Shown: piece by piece, positions 11,265 through 24,300 of the stretch
Numbering within the stretch: position 1 is the stretch's first letter
Layout: the number at the start of each line of letters is the position of its first letter
Source: Steromphala cineraria
Lineage: Eukaryota > Mollusca > Gastropoda > Trochida > Trochidae
Assembly: GCA_916613615.1 (NCBI GenBank)
Contig: OU744723.1
Span: 32,618,171 to 32,682,170 of the forward strand
Direction of reading: 5' to 3'
DNA length: 64,000 nucleotides
Position numbers and translations under genes: made by a program
The notes under the pieces: model-generated
The model's database searches: none
Seen by the model: the letters and a program-made list of their open reading frames with translations, nothing else
What the model was told of the DNA's origin: nothing

Positions 11265-13530
11265 ATGTTGGCCAGTGTGCTGTACATGTTGTCACATTGT
11301 GGATTCGCCCTGGGGTACCTGTTCGCTAGTCTCTACATGTTATCACACTGTGAATCTGCTCTGGGGTACCCGTTCGCTAGTCTCTACACGTTGTCGCACT
11401 GTGAATTTGCTCTGGGGTACCTGTTCGCTAGTCTCTACATGTTGTCACCCTGTGGATCTGCTCGGAGGTACCTGTTCGCTAGTCTCTACATGTTGTCACC
11501 CTGTGGATCTGCTCTGGGGTACCTGTTCGCTAGTCTCTGCATGTTGTCACCCTGTGGATCTGCTCTGGGGTACCTGTTGGCTAGTCTCTACACGTTGTCA
11601 CCCTGTGGATCTGCTGGGGGTACCTGTTCACTAGTCTCTGCATGTTGGCACACTGTGGATCTGTTCTGGGGTACCTGTTCACTAGTCTCTGCATGTTGTT
11701 ACCCTGTGGATCTGCTCTGGGTTACCTGTTCACTAGTCTCTGCATGTTATCACACTGTGGATCTGCTCTGGGGTACCTGTTCGCTAGTCTCTATATGCTC
11801 TCACACTGTGGATATGCTCTGGGGTACCTGTTCGCTAGTCTCTACATGTTGTCACACTGTGGATCTGCTCTTGGGTACCTGCTCACTAGTCTCTACATGT
11901 TATCACACTGTGAATCTGCTCTGGGGTACCTGCTCACTAGTCTCTACATGTTATCACACTGTGGATCTGCTCTGGGGTACCTGTTCACTAGTCTCTACAT
12001 GTTATCACACTGTGGATCTGCTCTGGGGTACCTTTTCGCTAGTCACTATATGTTGTCCCACTGTGGATCTGCTCTGGGGTACCTGTTCACTATTCTCTAC
12101 ATGTTTTCACACTGTGGATCTGCTCTGGGGTATCTGTTCGCTAGTCTCTACATGTTATCTCACTGTGGATCTGCTCTGGGGTACCTGTTCACTAGTCTCT
12201 ACATGTTATCACACTGTGGATCTGCTCTAGGATACCTGCTCACTAGTCTCTACATGTTATCACACTGTGAATCTGCTCTGGGGTACCTTTTCGCTAGTCA
12301 CTATATGTTGTCCCACTGTGGATCTGCTCTGGGTACCTGTTCACTAGTCTCTACATGTTATCACACTGTGAATCTGCTCTTGGGTACCTTTTCGCTAGTC
12401 ACTATATGTTGTCCCACTGTGGATCTGCTCTGGGGTACCTGTTCACTAGTCTCTGCATGTTGTCACCCTGTGGATCTGCTCTGGGGTACCCATTCGCTAG
12501 TCTCTGCATGTAGTCACCCTGTGGATCTGCTCTGGGGTACCCGTTCGCTAGTCTCTGCATGTTGTCACCTGTGGATCTGCTCTGGGGTACGCATTCGCTA
12601 GTCTCTACATGTTGTCACACTGTGGATCTGCTCTGGGGTACCTGTTGGCTAGTCTCTACATGCGATCACACTGTGGATCTGCTCTGGGGTACCTGTTCAC
12701 TAGTCTCTACATGTGATCACACTGTGAATCTGCTCTGGGGTACCTGTTCGCTAGTCTCTACATGTTGTCACACTGTGAATCTGCTCTGGGGTACCTGTTG
12801 GCTAGTCTCTACACGTTGTCACCCTGTGGATCTGCTCTGGGGTACCTGTTCACTAGTCTCTACATGTTATCACACTGTGAATCTGCTCTGGGGTACCTGT
12901 TGGCTAGTCTCTACATGTTGTCACCATGTGGATCTGCTCTGGGGTACCTGTTCACTAGTCTCTACATGTGATCACACTGTGAATCTGCTCTGGGGTACCT
13001 GTTCGCTAGTCTCTACATGTTGTCACACTGTGAATCTGCTCTGGGGTACCTGTTGGCTAGTCTCTACACGTTGTCACCCTGTGAATCTGCTCTGGGGTAC
13101 CTGTTCACTAGTCTCTACATGTTATCACACTGTGAATCTGCTCTGGGGTACCTGTTGGCTAGTCTCTACATGTTGTCACCCTGTGGAACTGCTCTGGGGT
13201 ACCTGTTCGCTAGTCTCTGCATGTTGTCACACTGTTGATCTACTCTGGGGTACCTGTTCGCTAGTCTCTACATGTTGTCACACTGTTGATCTGCTCTGGG
13301 GTACCTGTTGGCTAGTCTCTACATGTTATCACACTGTGGATCTGCTCTGGGGTACCTGTTCACTAGTCTCTACATGTTGTCACACTGTGGATCTGCTCTG
13401 GGGTACCTGTTCGCTAGTCTCTACATGTTGTCACACTGTGAATCTGCTCTGGGGTACCTGTTGGCTAGTCTCTACATGTTGTCACACTGTGGATCTGCCC
13501 TGGGGTACCTGTTCGCTAGTCTCCCCCCAC
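11265..13530 (+). repeat. 51-bp minisatellite, about 44 copies
   Basis: Tandem units of 51 bp, for example built on GTGGATCTGCTCTGGGGTAC followed by CTGTTCGCTAGTCTC. Variants alternate GTTCGCTAG, GTTCACTAG and GTTGGCTAG. As 51 is a multiple of three and the unit lacks stops in two plus frames, long reading frames run through it. One frame encodes the hydrophobic 17-mer MLSHCGSALGYLFASLY, the other LVSTCCHTVDLLWGTCS. One-base deletions (for example near 11610 and 12330) shift both frames, so a conserved protein is unlikely. The first unit starts at an ATG (11265), so exonic origin is possible. Confidence 0.9.
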
Positions 13531-13539
13531 CCAGCACTG

Positions 13540-14041
13540 CTCGGACCCAGGCAGTGTCAACACCAGTGTTTGCTTCTCTCTGGCTGCAGCAGCTACACCT
13601 TGCTTCCTTTCCTAATTATTTCCCAAACTGGTAAATATGGGTCTTAAACCAGGTTTAGGAATCGATATTGTTGCATAGATGCATGTTCCTTGACTTTTAG
13701 AAATGTAAGTATTATTGTTAACAATTCGCTTTGACAATAACGAATAAGAGAAATTCAAATATAAAGGTTCGTATACAAGAAAAATATAAAAGTCATCGTG
13801 AAAAAATCTTCAAATCTGTTTGGTGAGGTTACAAGTGGTCCACAGTTTTTATCCTTTGCTAAACTACCCCCTGGCAAGTTTACATTTTTCGACTTGAACG
13901 AGGTGGTTTCGAGCAGGTTCAAGTGCCTACTTCGATTAACCCATCCTGCTACATCAGCGTATATGTCTCCGCTCATGCTACAACCTATCCCCTTATATCC
14001 TCCTATGGGCTTCTGTCGTATTATAATATCAAGTTAAGTGG
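13540..14041. other. non-coding, no recognisable feature
   Basis: Unique sequence after the minisatellite; only short open frames with no recognisable protein. Confidence 0.45.
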
Positions 14042-14345
14042 TTAGATTTTCAAGTCTCGTCTCTCCAAATCAGCCAGCGAGGGATCTGAAATAGACAACT
14101 GCACGTGCAAATCATGCTCCACTCGTCCCGTTGTCCTAGCAAAACGTTCAATACTCGTCGTATTTGCTTGGAAGTGGTGATTCTTAGCAACCAAATTTAC
14201 TGATTGATACAGGACTGAATTATTCAAAAATTAGTTTTTAGACAGAACACAAAGAATTACAATGTATACTAGTAATATATTGTATCTATATATGTTCCTC
14301 TTAACAATAGCAGTGTTTTAAAAAGCACATTTGATAGTAGTACGT
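14042..14345. repeat. dispersed palindrome block, copy b
   Basis: Related to 5880-6175. GCACGTGC is kept at 14101-14108, but the X-box is mutated. Similarity to 50270-50400 continues to about 14500. Confidence 0.6.
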
Positions 14346-14689
14346 TTTTCCCTGAATACAAACTGTACACAGCTATAGATAAAGTGCGCGAAATTATTTG
14401 AACCTTTTATACATTCAGACATACGTACAGGCTGCTACCAAAATTTTATTTTTATAAGATTAAATTATTCTAAAATTAATAAATTTTCTTAATCTTCCCC
14501 TTTGAGGTTTACCATATGTATTTTTCATTGGACTAAAGTCATTAGACCATCTTTTAAGTATGCAATGTACATAAATGGTATTATTACCCACGTGGTACTT
14601 CGTAAAGGGGTTTCATAACAATTTGGTATGACACATATTGGTCATAACACCTTAAAGTGATTTGATTGGTGAACTTTGAACTTTGACAT

Positions 14690-15330
14690 TGTCCGAACTA
14701 CTTTATTCATTCATAAAACGAACGTGCTTTCATTCACAACTTTGAATGACAGTGAGTAAATCTGAGTCAAGTCATAATTCATAATTTCAGTTTATCTTAT
14801 GAATCTACTACAATGATAAGGAATACATCGGAGAACAAAAGAAATACAATTAGAAACCTAACTGACATCGCCATACCCATATATGAAAACGGAAGGTTTT
14901 GTATTCAGCACAAAATGCTTGTGAATTTGCTGTGTCGCTCCAAAATGACAATGAGAGGCATTGCTTGTTATCTCTATAAGATATAAAGACAACTGAATAC
15001 TATTTAGATAACACTCAACCAAAATTAAGCGTGTTTCAACAATGATAATCATCTTTAACTTACTTTTAAGGAGTTTTCTTTACATATTTTGACCAAGGAT
15101 GTGCATAGCTATGTGCTTTGAAACTCCTTGTTTTGACCAAAAGATACAGGCAAATGGCGGCCACCATGACATGCCGTTGACAAAGAAAGATAACTCTGGC
15201 CTGTTCTTGCGGAAGAGGGATTTATTTAGATGTACGCTTCGCTCATGACTAGGGCTCATTACTTACATTTTACCACACACTATGAATTAATGTGGGATAG
15301 AATTTGAAATGTGAATATTTAACGTCGTAG
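14690..15330 (+). repeat. duplicated non-coding block, second copy at 18290-18850
   Basis: Collinear with 18290-18850, with shared words such as TTATTCATTC, AAAATATGCTTGTGA, AAAGACAATTGGATACTAT and TGTACGCTT. Spacing between copies is about 3.6 kb. No coding potential. Confidence 0.6.
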
Positions 15331-15452
15331 TATTATCAGCTTTGAGGCTGTGACGTGGTTGTATATTCATCCGCCGTTCCGTCTCTTTAGAGGCACACTA
15401 AAAAGCAATAAATCGCGTAAAATGCAAGTTGGTAATAAATAAGATACATAAC

Positions 15453-15573
15453 TCATTCCCTTTCATATCAAGTTTATTTCTCTCGTGAAATAATTTTGTT
15501 TTGTCACTCGTCAAGGTTCGTGACAAAGCAAAATTATTTCACTTGGGACATAAACTTGATATGAAAGGGGAAG
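15453..15573. repeat. hairpin element with about 50-bp arms
   Basis: CTTTCATATCAAGTTTAT on the left recurs inverted near 15549-15567, and GTGAAATAATTTTG pairs with CAAAATTATTTCAC. A short loop lies at about 15507-15519. Resembles a palindromic MITE. Confidence 0.6.
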
Positions 15574-15778
15574 CTCGTTAGATATCCTATAAACATCTAT
15601 CACGCAATAGACGCTTGCGGCTATTATTGTGTGAACGCCGTTAACGCATCTGAGATAGGGAACTTGCATAGTTTTGCTCGATAAAATGTGTTCCATTTAT
15701 AATTGCATAGTTTAATGTATTTTGTTCCCATGTCTTGCAATTGGTGACATATTCTTGTGATTACATGAGATCAACTTA

Positions 15779-15995
15779 TTAAAGGCACAGTCCTATCGGG
15801 TTATTTTGTAGAAACAAACTTCACTTTTACTCTCGTCTTTATCAAGTTGTAAAATAGAAGTCAATAGGATTGTTACTCCCAGTAACCTGTTTTCACTTGG
15901 TTATTTTATAATCATGTACTAATGAAATTATATGCATTAACTGAAATCTCCCCGTGAATATCGTTTCCACAATAAATAGTCCGATAGGACTGTCC
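15779..15995. mobile_element. MITE, family 2 (ACAGTCCTATCGG ends)
   Basis: About 217 bp bounded by inverted ACAGTCCTATCGG, with TTAAAGG at the left edge. The start resembles MITE family 1 (TTAAAGGGGCAGT), suggesting a shared mobiliser. A solo end is at 3620-3646. Confidence 0.6.
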
Positions 15996-16224
15996 AAAGA
16001 ACTGCCGCTTTGACGTTTTTTCCTCTGCACAAAATAACATTGTTCGACAACAACATTCAGCTTCATACTGGTTCAAGGTATTCTCTTCGCAGAGGAAGAT
16101 CATAAAGTGTTGATTAAACCTCTTTACTTATAAGATTACATTCGTGGTTTCCGGCAGTTTCCCCAGGCGGAAAAAAAGTATACCACAATCAATTTGATTT
16201 TTTAAAACAAATGACGAAAATAAT

Positions 16225-16320
16225 CGAAAGGTCGACTGACTCAAACCTCTACTAGACCTTTCTAGACTAAATATTGAAGTGAAACGGGTAATATTGAGGC
16301 TAGGTTTACTTAGACTGACA
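16225..16320. repeat. half copy of the MITE at 43515-43774
   Basis: The reverse complement begins GTCTAAGTAAACCTAGCC and continues like one long terminal repeat of the 43.5-kb MITE. The other half is absent. Confidence 0.5.
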
Positions 16321-16429
16321 AAGTGACAAGAATACATAGTCAAGATCCTCTGATGATAGTTTTCTATTGATATGGATTGATAATGTATTGACATGGTAAT
16401 ATTTAACTGTGTGTCTCTATTTGTCTGAA

Positions 16430-16463
16430 AGAAAGAAAGAAAGTAAGAAATAAAGAAAGAAAG
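16430..16463. repeat. (GAAA)n-type simple repeat
   Basis: Imperfect GAAA/GTAA microsatellite. Confidence 0.7.
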
Positions 16464-16942
16464 ATGGTACTTGTCTCGGATATACAGAAAACGCATAAAG
16501 TGTTCATAGAGAAAACATTTGCATAAGTAGCGGCCATAAAATTTGAAAATTTTGTTTTAAATTCATTGGTTGTAGTGATCATAGTATCGAAGAAGTAAAG
16601 AATTCAATTGAGTAAGTTTCTGTCTAAAGAGGCACTTAACAAAAGATTGCCAATTGAAATTATTTGCTCTCTAATGTTAAGGAGGTTGGATACCTTTGTA
16701 ACTGAGCATCGGCAACGCTCAAATTGTAGCATTGAGAAGGTTTTCTTAATTGTTTATTTTTCACTTAAATAATGATTTAGTTTTATAAAGGTAGTGACTG
16801 TACTATAACTGTGTACATAAATCTCTGTTTGTAAGATGATTTTTTAAAATAATATACCTTAAAAACTAATAAAAAGACCTAAATAAGGGTTATGTTTACA
16901 TGTTTCATTGATAAGGCTGATTTGACTGTGAATATCAGGGGT

Positions 16943-16982
16943 GGGGGGGGGGAGGGAGGGGGAGGGAGAGAGAGAGAGAGAT
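16943..16982. repeat. G-rich then (GA)n simple repeat
   Basis: A purine-only tract running from a G9 run through GGGA units into GAGAGAGA. 16990-17550 holds nothing else recognisable. Confidence 0.7.
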
Positions 16983-17551
16983 TATTTATATAAGCAATAA
17001 GTAATGTTCATCGCTGAATATGTTGATATATATAAGGATATATTGTATGGAGATAACGGTTGGATGTATTGCATATTGTTTGTTGTTCAAATTTGATTTA
17101 CAAAAATAAAATTAAGTATCACTGTCGGTGCTTTATGACGTTGGTTTTACAAACTAGATTCTGCATAGCATTTGTATGAAGTTAAGTTTTTAAAAACAAG
17201 AATCTCTTTTTAAGTCCAAAAGTGATGTGATCATAAGTGTAATTGCTTTTCTTATATACCAGGCACATTTGTCATGGTAAGTTACTCGTGTAGCCTATCA
17301 TTCAGTCAACATGGAAATGCCTCCCTTCAGTTCTGCTGGAATGAAATCTCGTAGTGTGAAACGTGCTTCAGAGGTCTATCATGACTCTGTTTCAGATGAT
17401 TATGATGTTTGGAATGTTATTGTAACTCCTTGTCCTAAAATTCTCAAGATAATGTTTACATGGAAATAGAAAGACGTGTCAACCAAAAGAGTACTTTTAT
17501 CCTCGTCAGTGTTGATCAAAAGAACACCTTTGCAAACTTTTTGAATGGTAA

Positions 17552-18080
17552 AATAAAGGGGACCACAGGGCCACATAAGCTACAATTTATAATCCTTTTT
17601 AGTCAAGGAGTCTGCACACAAAGTTTCAGCTTTCTAGGCCTTATGCTTCTGGAGAAGAAGATGAAAATAGGTTTTTAGGGTGTGGTCCCAGTGACACTTA
17701 TTAGGGACCACAGGGCCACAAAAGCTACAATAAATAATTTCTTCTAGTCAAGATGTCTGTTCACAAACTTTCAACTTTTTAGGCCTTATGCCTCTGGAGA
17801 AGGAGATGAAAACAAGTTTCAAGGGTGTGGCCCCTGTGGCCCTTATTAGGGGCCCTAGGGCCACAAAAGCTATAATTTATAATCCCCACTAGCCAAGGAG
17901 TCTGTACACAAAGTTTCAGCTTTCTAGGCCTTATGGTTCTGGAGAAGAAGTCGAAATTCCACAAAGTTTACTTATGGACGGATGGACGGACTGATGGACG
18001 GGCGTACGGATGGACGGAGGGACGCGGACACCATGCCATGTCATAAGCCCATCAGGCTGTACAGGCCAGATGAGCTAAAA
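17552..18080 (+). repeat. repeat family A array with terminal hairpin
   Basis: About four units of about 130 bp containing CACAGGGCCACAAAAGCTAC, CAAGGAGTCTG and TTCTAGGCCTTATG. They are followed by GACGGACGGAC-like words and a closing hairpin near 18040-18077 (AGCCCATCAGGC with GGCCAGATGAGCT). Other copies: 25200-25497, 28462-29772, 31195-31310, 32390-32650, 39060-40165. Likely non-autonomous mobile satellite. Confidence 0.75.
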
Positions 18081-18289
18081 CATAAGCTGGATCATAATGG
18101 AGACTCTAAAAGAAGAATTGTCTTGTTAGGAAAGACAAGAACCATATTCAAGACAAGTTTATTTACATAAAATATGTCCAAAGTGGAACTTTGTTAAAGG
18201 TTATGAAAACAATTTCTTATGCCAAGGATATGCCCCAACACCTCCAAGTCATTGCATTTGCTAACAGTTATTATTAACTTCGACAGTAT

Positions 18290-18850
18290 CTGGCCTCCTT
18301 TATTCATTCCTAAAACGAATGTGTTTACATTCACACAGTTGAACACCTGATTCATTCATTAAACTACGAATCTTCCTACTGCAATGAATTTGATTATATC
18401 TAAGACTGACAATAGAAATACAACTGCATTTAATTTTATTGAGACTGACAAGAGCAATACGAAATTGAAGAAATCTAACTGATATACACTCTTCTTAAAG
18501 GCTCATAAAAGCAGGAGGAATTTTATCATCATAAAATATGCTTGTGATTGAGGTCCGGTTCACTTTAAAGTGACATCGGAAATGTATTGATTGTTTTCTA
18601 TAGGATACAAAGACAATTGGATACTATCTTACCAAAATGAAACATTGATATTCATCTTAAACTTACTTTTAGGTGGTTGTTTATATATTTTGGCAATGAG
18701 AAACAAATGCCGCCCTCCATAACATAATATTGATGGAAGAAATAACAACATTGGTCTGCTCTTGAGAAATGGTTTTACTTTTATGTACGCTTTGTTTATG
18801 ACAAGTTGCTTTGTTTATGACAAGTTACGTTAGTAAGATTATACAACAGA
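18290..18850 (+). repeat. duplicated non-coding block, copy of 14690-15330
   Basis: See 14690-15330. The stretch 18850-19440 after it has no feature except a (GTTT)n tract near 19217. Confidence 0.6.
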
Positions 18851-19439
18851 CTATGAATAAACATAGACAGAATATTCAACGTCTTAATGTTATCAACTCA
18901 GACTACAAAAAATTCAAAACACATCTTTCTGATAAACTATATGTACATATGATTACAATTCTGCTTTATCAAGTTCAGATGATAAAGAAGACCTTACCAA
19001 GTGTAAAACAATTATGGTTTAACAAAGTTAGGTTATATTGTTCATTTCATGTTCCAGGAAATAACTACATTTCAATCATTTAAATCCAAGTTCATGTTAC
19101 CATAAATGTGAAGTACATCTATTCTAGAAGGAAAGAATAAAGTAAATATTCTCTTAATATTATGATGTAAAAAATAAAATCTTAAGGAGCCAATTTCAGA
19201 GTAAATTTAAAAAAAGTAGTCTTTTTGTTTGTTTGTTTGTTTTTTTGTGCTAAATTTTGCAGCCAATCTAGGAAAAATTGGACCAAAATCATAAAATAGG
19301 AGATCATTTACTAAAATTACTGAAACGTCATGAAGGCAAATCAAGCGTAGACATCTCACAACTTCCGGTTTCTAAATATACCCTTGAAAACCATCTTTGA
19401 TGCACACGACTAGATTTTATTTTCTTTATCTCTGAATTG

Positions 19440-19740
19440 GGTATTCGTTGCTGCCAAAGTTGATACCAATCGACCGCAATTACAATACTTGAGACACCGT
19501 ATAAATCATACACGCCTAAAGATTACTTCACCGGAATGCGTGTTCGTTAACTGTAATGGCCTTTTTAAAGGTGGTTTTATGTTTTGAGCATCAAAATAAG
19601 TTATATATGTCATTGTTGATGAGAAGTGTAAATGTGATATGAACATTTTGGAGAAAGATTTTTCTCCCGAGTGATGCATTTTATTCAAAATAACTTGATT
19701 TCATCCTAAAACCGCATGCAAAAATGATAATGGGGCTTTA
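19440..19740. repeat. block related to 4190-4470
   Basis: Weak collinear similarity (AGTTGATACC followed by ATCG, an ACACCGT-like core, then TCACCG, and a later CGCATGCA/GTATGCATG region). 19740-20024 holds nothing else recognisable. Confidence 0.35.
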
Positions 19741-20024
19741 ATTAAATGAGTAATGCAGATATGCATAAGAGTAGCAAAATGATGATATTTTAACCTTAAT
19801 GTTCCCATCTTTTGAATAGAAATAAAAATTGCAGTGACAAAATGTTTAAAAAAAATACTTCATTACCCTTTTATTGTTATAAAAACAAATTAATAATACT
19901 GTAGCCTGTAAATTGTGGCGTTTAATTTTACACACAAATTTTCTAGATTTATATTCAATAACTTAACTTTAATATTATTTGGGATTTTCGATGTCCACCT
20001 TTATAAACAAACCTCATATATTTA

Positions 20025-21308
20025 TATGCCAAAATAGTCATCAACTCTCTCTAAATTCTTTATCAACATAAACAATCCAATGGCTGCTTGAAGTGATGTG
20101 TCATCAATTTTCACCCCTCTTTATCAACATATTCACAATGTCAGTGTTCCCTCTCAAACTGGCCGCTTCCAGTAATTTCCCATCAATTCTCACTCCTCTC
20201 TATCAACATATTACCATATCAATGTTCCCTCCTTCACATGGTGCATGCTGTGAATTCTCATAAAACCCTCGCTCCTCTCTCTTTCAACAGATTTTAAATG
20301 TCAGTGTTCCCTCCTTCACATGCTGCATGCAGAGATTCACAATGTCAATGTTCCAGCCTTTACATGCTACATGCAGTGATTTCTCATCAACTCTCACTCC
20401 TCTCTCTATAAACAGATTCACATGGTCGATGTTCCATCCTTTGCATACTGCATGAAGTGATTTCTCATCAACTCTCACTCCTCTCTCTATCAACAGATTC
20501 ACAATGTCAATGTTCCCTCCTTCACATGTTGCATGTAGTGATTTCTCATCAACTCTCACTCCTCTCTCTATCAACATCTTTACAATATAAAGGTCCCTTC
20601 CTTCACATGCTACATGCAGTGATGTCTCATCAACTGTCACTTCTCTCTCTATCAACAGATTCACAATGTCAATGTTCCCTCCTTCACATGTTGCATGTAG
20701 TGATTTCTCATCAACTCTCACTCCTCTCTCTATCAACAGTTTTACAATATCACTGTTCCCTTCTTCACATGCTGCATGAAGTGATTTCTCATCAACCCTC
20801 ACTCTTCTCTCTATCAACAGATTCACAATGTCAATGTTCCCTCCTTCACATGTTGCATGTAGTGATTTCTCATCAACTCTCACTCCTCTCTCTATCAACA
20901 GTTTTACAATATCACTGTTCCCTTCTTCACATGCTGCATGAAGTGATTTCTCATCAACCCTCACTCTTCTCTCTATCAACAGATTTACAATGTCAAGGTT
21001 ACCTTCTTCACATGCTGCATGCAGTGATTTCTCATCAACTCTCACTCCTCTCTCTATCAACATCTTTACAATATAAAGGTCCCTTCCTTCACATGCTACA
21101 TGCAGTGATGTCTCATCAACTGTCACTTCTCCCTCTATCAACAGATTCACAATGTCGATGTTCCATCCTTTACATGCTGCATGAAGAGATTTCTCATCAA
21201 TTCTTACTCAACTCTCTATCAACATATTCACAGTCTCAATGTTTCCTCTCATACATACTGCATGCAGTGATTTCTCATCAACTCTCACTCCTCTCTATAT
21301 CAATAGTT
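20025..21308 (-). pseudogene. decayed 3' part of the ankyrin-repeat array
   Basis: About 15 further 27-residue ankyrin units continue past the stop at 21309. They are broken by an extra base in the T-run 21332-21337, a deletion of about 27 bp just after it, an in-frame TGA at 21208-21210 and more shifts below 20300. A 288-codon open stretch (21150-20284) survives inside. The last recognisable codons, read in their own frame, end LERVDDYFGI with a TAA near 20027. That looks like the ancestral C-terminus. So the array once extended here and is now a tail of dead repeats, unless assembly errors account for the breaks. Confidence 0.7.
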
Positions 21309-24300
21309 TTACAATATGCTGCACAAAGTGATTTTTTCGTCAACTCTCACTCCTCTCTCTTTCAACAGATTCACAATGTCAAGATTCCCTCCTTCACATG
21401 CTGCATTCAGTGATTTCTCATCAACTCTCACTCCTCTATCTATCAACAGATTCACAATGTTAATATTTCCTCCTTCACATGCTGCATGTAGTGATTTCTC
21501 ATCAACCCTCACTCTTCTCTCTATCAACAGATTCACAATGTCAATATTTCCTCTCCTACATGCTACATGCAGTGATTTCTCATCAACTCTCACTCCTCTC
21601 TCTATCAACATATTCACAATGTCAATGTTCCCTATCAAACAGGCTGTTTCCAATGATTTCTCATCAACTCTCACTTCTCTCTCTATCAAAAGATTCACAA
21701 TGTCAATGTTCCCTGTCAAACAGGCTGCATGTAGTGATTTCTGATCAACTGTCACTCCTCTCTCTATCAACAGATTCACACAGTCAATGTTCCCTCTTTC
21801 ACAGGCTGCATGTAGTGATTTCTGATCAACTGTCACTCCTCTCTCCATCAACAGACTCACAATGTCAATGTTCCCTCCTCCACAGGCTGCATGCAGTGAT
21901 TTCTCATCAATTCTTACTCCTCTCTCTATCAACAGATTCACAATGTCAATGTTTCCTTCCAAACAGGCTGCATGCAGTGACTTCTCATCCACTCTCACTC
22001 CTCTCTCTATCAAAAGATTCACAATGTCAATGTTCCCTGTCAAACAGGCTGCATGTAGTGATTTCTGATCAACTCTCACTCCTCTCTCTATCAACAGTTT
22101 CACACAGTCAATGTTCCCTCTTTCACAGGCTGCATGCAGTGATTTCTCATCAACTTTCACTCCTCTCTCCATCAACAGACTCACAATGTCAATGTTCCCT
22201 CCTCCACAGGCTGCATGCAGTGATTTTTCATCAATTCTTACTCCTCTCTTTATCAACAGTTTCACAATGTCAATGTTTCCTTCAAAACAGGCTGCATGCA
22301 GTGACTTCTCATCAACTCTCACTCCTCTCTCTATCAACAGATTCACAATGTCATTGTTCCCTGTCAAACAGGCTGCATGTAGTGATTTCTGATCAACTCT
22401 CACTCCTCTCTCTATCAACAGTTTCACACAGTCAATGTTTCCTCCTTCACATGCTGCATGCAGTGATTTCCCATCAACTCTCACTCCTCTCTCCATCAAC
22501 AGATTCACAATGTCAATGTTCCCTCCTCCACAGGCTGCATGCAGTGATTTCTCCTCCACTCTCAATCCTCTCGCTATCAACAGATTCACAATGTCAATGT
22601 TTCCTCTCAAACAGGCTGCTTCCAATGATTTCTCATCAACTCTCACTTCTCTCTCTATCAACAGATTCACAATGCCAATGTTTCCTCTCCAACAGGCTGC
22701 ATGCAGTGATTTCTGACCAACTCTCACTCCTCTCTCTATCAACAGATTCACAATGTCAATGTTTCCTCTCAAACAGGCTGCATGTAGTGATTTCTGATCA
22801 ACTTTCACTCCTCTCTCCATCAACAGACTCACAATGTCAATGTTCCCTCCTCCACAGGCTGCATGCAGTGATTTCTCATCAATTCTTACTCCTCTCTCCA
22901 TCAACAGATTCACAATGTCAATGTTTCCTCCCAAACAGGCTGCATGCAGTGACTTCTCATCAACTCTCACTCCTCTCTCTATCAACATATTCACAATGTC
23001 AATTTTCCCTGTCAAACAGGCTGCTTCCAGTGTTTTGTCATCAACTCTCACTCCTTTCTCTATCAACATATTTACAATGTCAATGTTCCCTCTTTTGCAA
23101 GCTGCATGCAGTGATTTCTCATCCACTCTCACTCCTCTCGCTATCAACAGATTCACAATGCGAATGTTTCCTCCCAAACAGGCTGCATGCAGTGATTCCC
23201 CATCAACTCTCACTCCTCTCTCTATCAAAAATTCCACAACAGTTGTCTGATTTGAACGGCATGCATAGATTAATGGAGTCTCCCCTAATAGGCATTCCTT
23301 ATTGGTGTTAGCTCCAATGTCAAGCAACATCTTTATAGCTGAAACAAGTCCATTTGTAGACAAAATATGGAGTGCTGTTCTGTTACTTCTATCCTGTCTG
23401 TTTGGGTCAGGATTGTGTGACAGGATATGATGTATAAACTTAATATCTCTGGTTTCTGCAGCTATCATGAGGGGAGTCTTGTAGCAATCTTGTGTAAATC
23501 GAACATTAATGTTTATTGATTCTCTAGTTCTCTCTAAGTATTGAAGTACTTGTGATGCAGCATATTTACATGTTCCATACAACACATGGGTTTCATCTTC
23601 TTTAGTTAGCTTTGTCTCTGTGTCGATGAACTTGATGAGCTCTGGTGACTTGCTGCTGGCTACTAAAGAGAGGAATGTGTCACCAGTGTCTTTGTCAGTC
23701 CAGTGAATCAGTGCTTTAAGAGGGATTTCTAGTCTAGACATCACCTCACCAACAAATGTCTTATCTGTAAATGCTTGGTGAGAAAGCACGTGGAAAAAAC
23801 GACTTTCCTTAATCTCAGCACTAAAACGTTCAGCGAGATCATCTGCATAGGATCTATCAACATAGACCACTAAACTCGATACTGAAGCAGACTTTGAATC
23901 TTCTTTCAGCTGAAGTCTCAAACGTTCATGTATGAATGACAATTTGCATTGTTTGATAACAAATCCAGGGTTCAGTGAACACATGTGAAATGACATGCTG
24001 TCATTGACAGATGGATGATCAAATACAAAGAAATCATCAACAAATTTGAGGTATGATCCTGTGAGTCCCTGGGCGATTTGTATCAGTGTGCATGTTTCAT
24101 CAACTTTTCCTAGCTCTTTCCTACTGACCTTGCCATCACCTTCAAGTAACTTTTTAAACAGTCGTACTTCTCTTTGTCTTTGAACAAGTGTAATATAGAA
24201 GAATTCAGGAATTCAAGTGGTTTATAAAAAAACTCAACTGCATTGATTGTTTCTATTTCTTGTTTCTTCTGGATAGTAGTGAAAAGATGGCAGACATGTG

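Noticed and set aside
11265..13647. Minisatellite open frames as protein genes
   Set aside because: Two overlapping plus frames are open for the same numerical reason, and single-base indels move units between frames, so neither shows coding constraint.
20457..23311. Long plus-strand open frames (up to 610 codons) across the ankyrin array
   Set aside because: They are antisense products of the 81-bp period; the translation is a Ser/Leu/Gln-rich monotone with no domain, while the minus strand gives clear ankyrin units.
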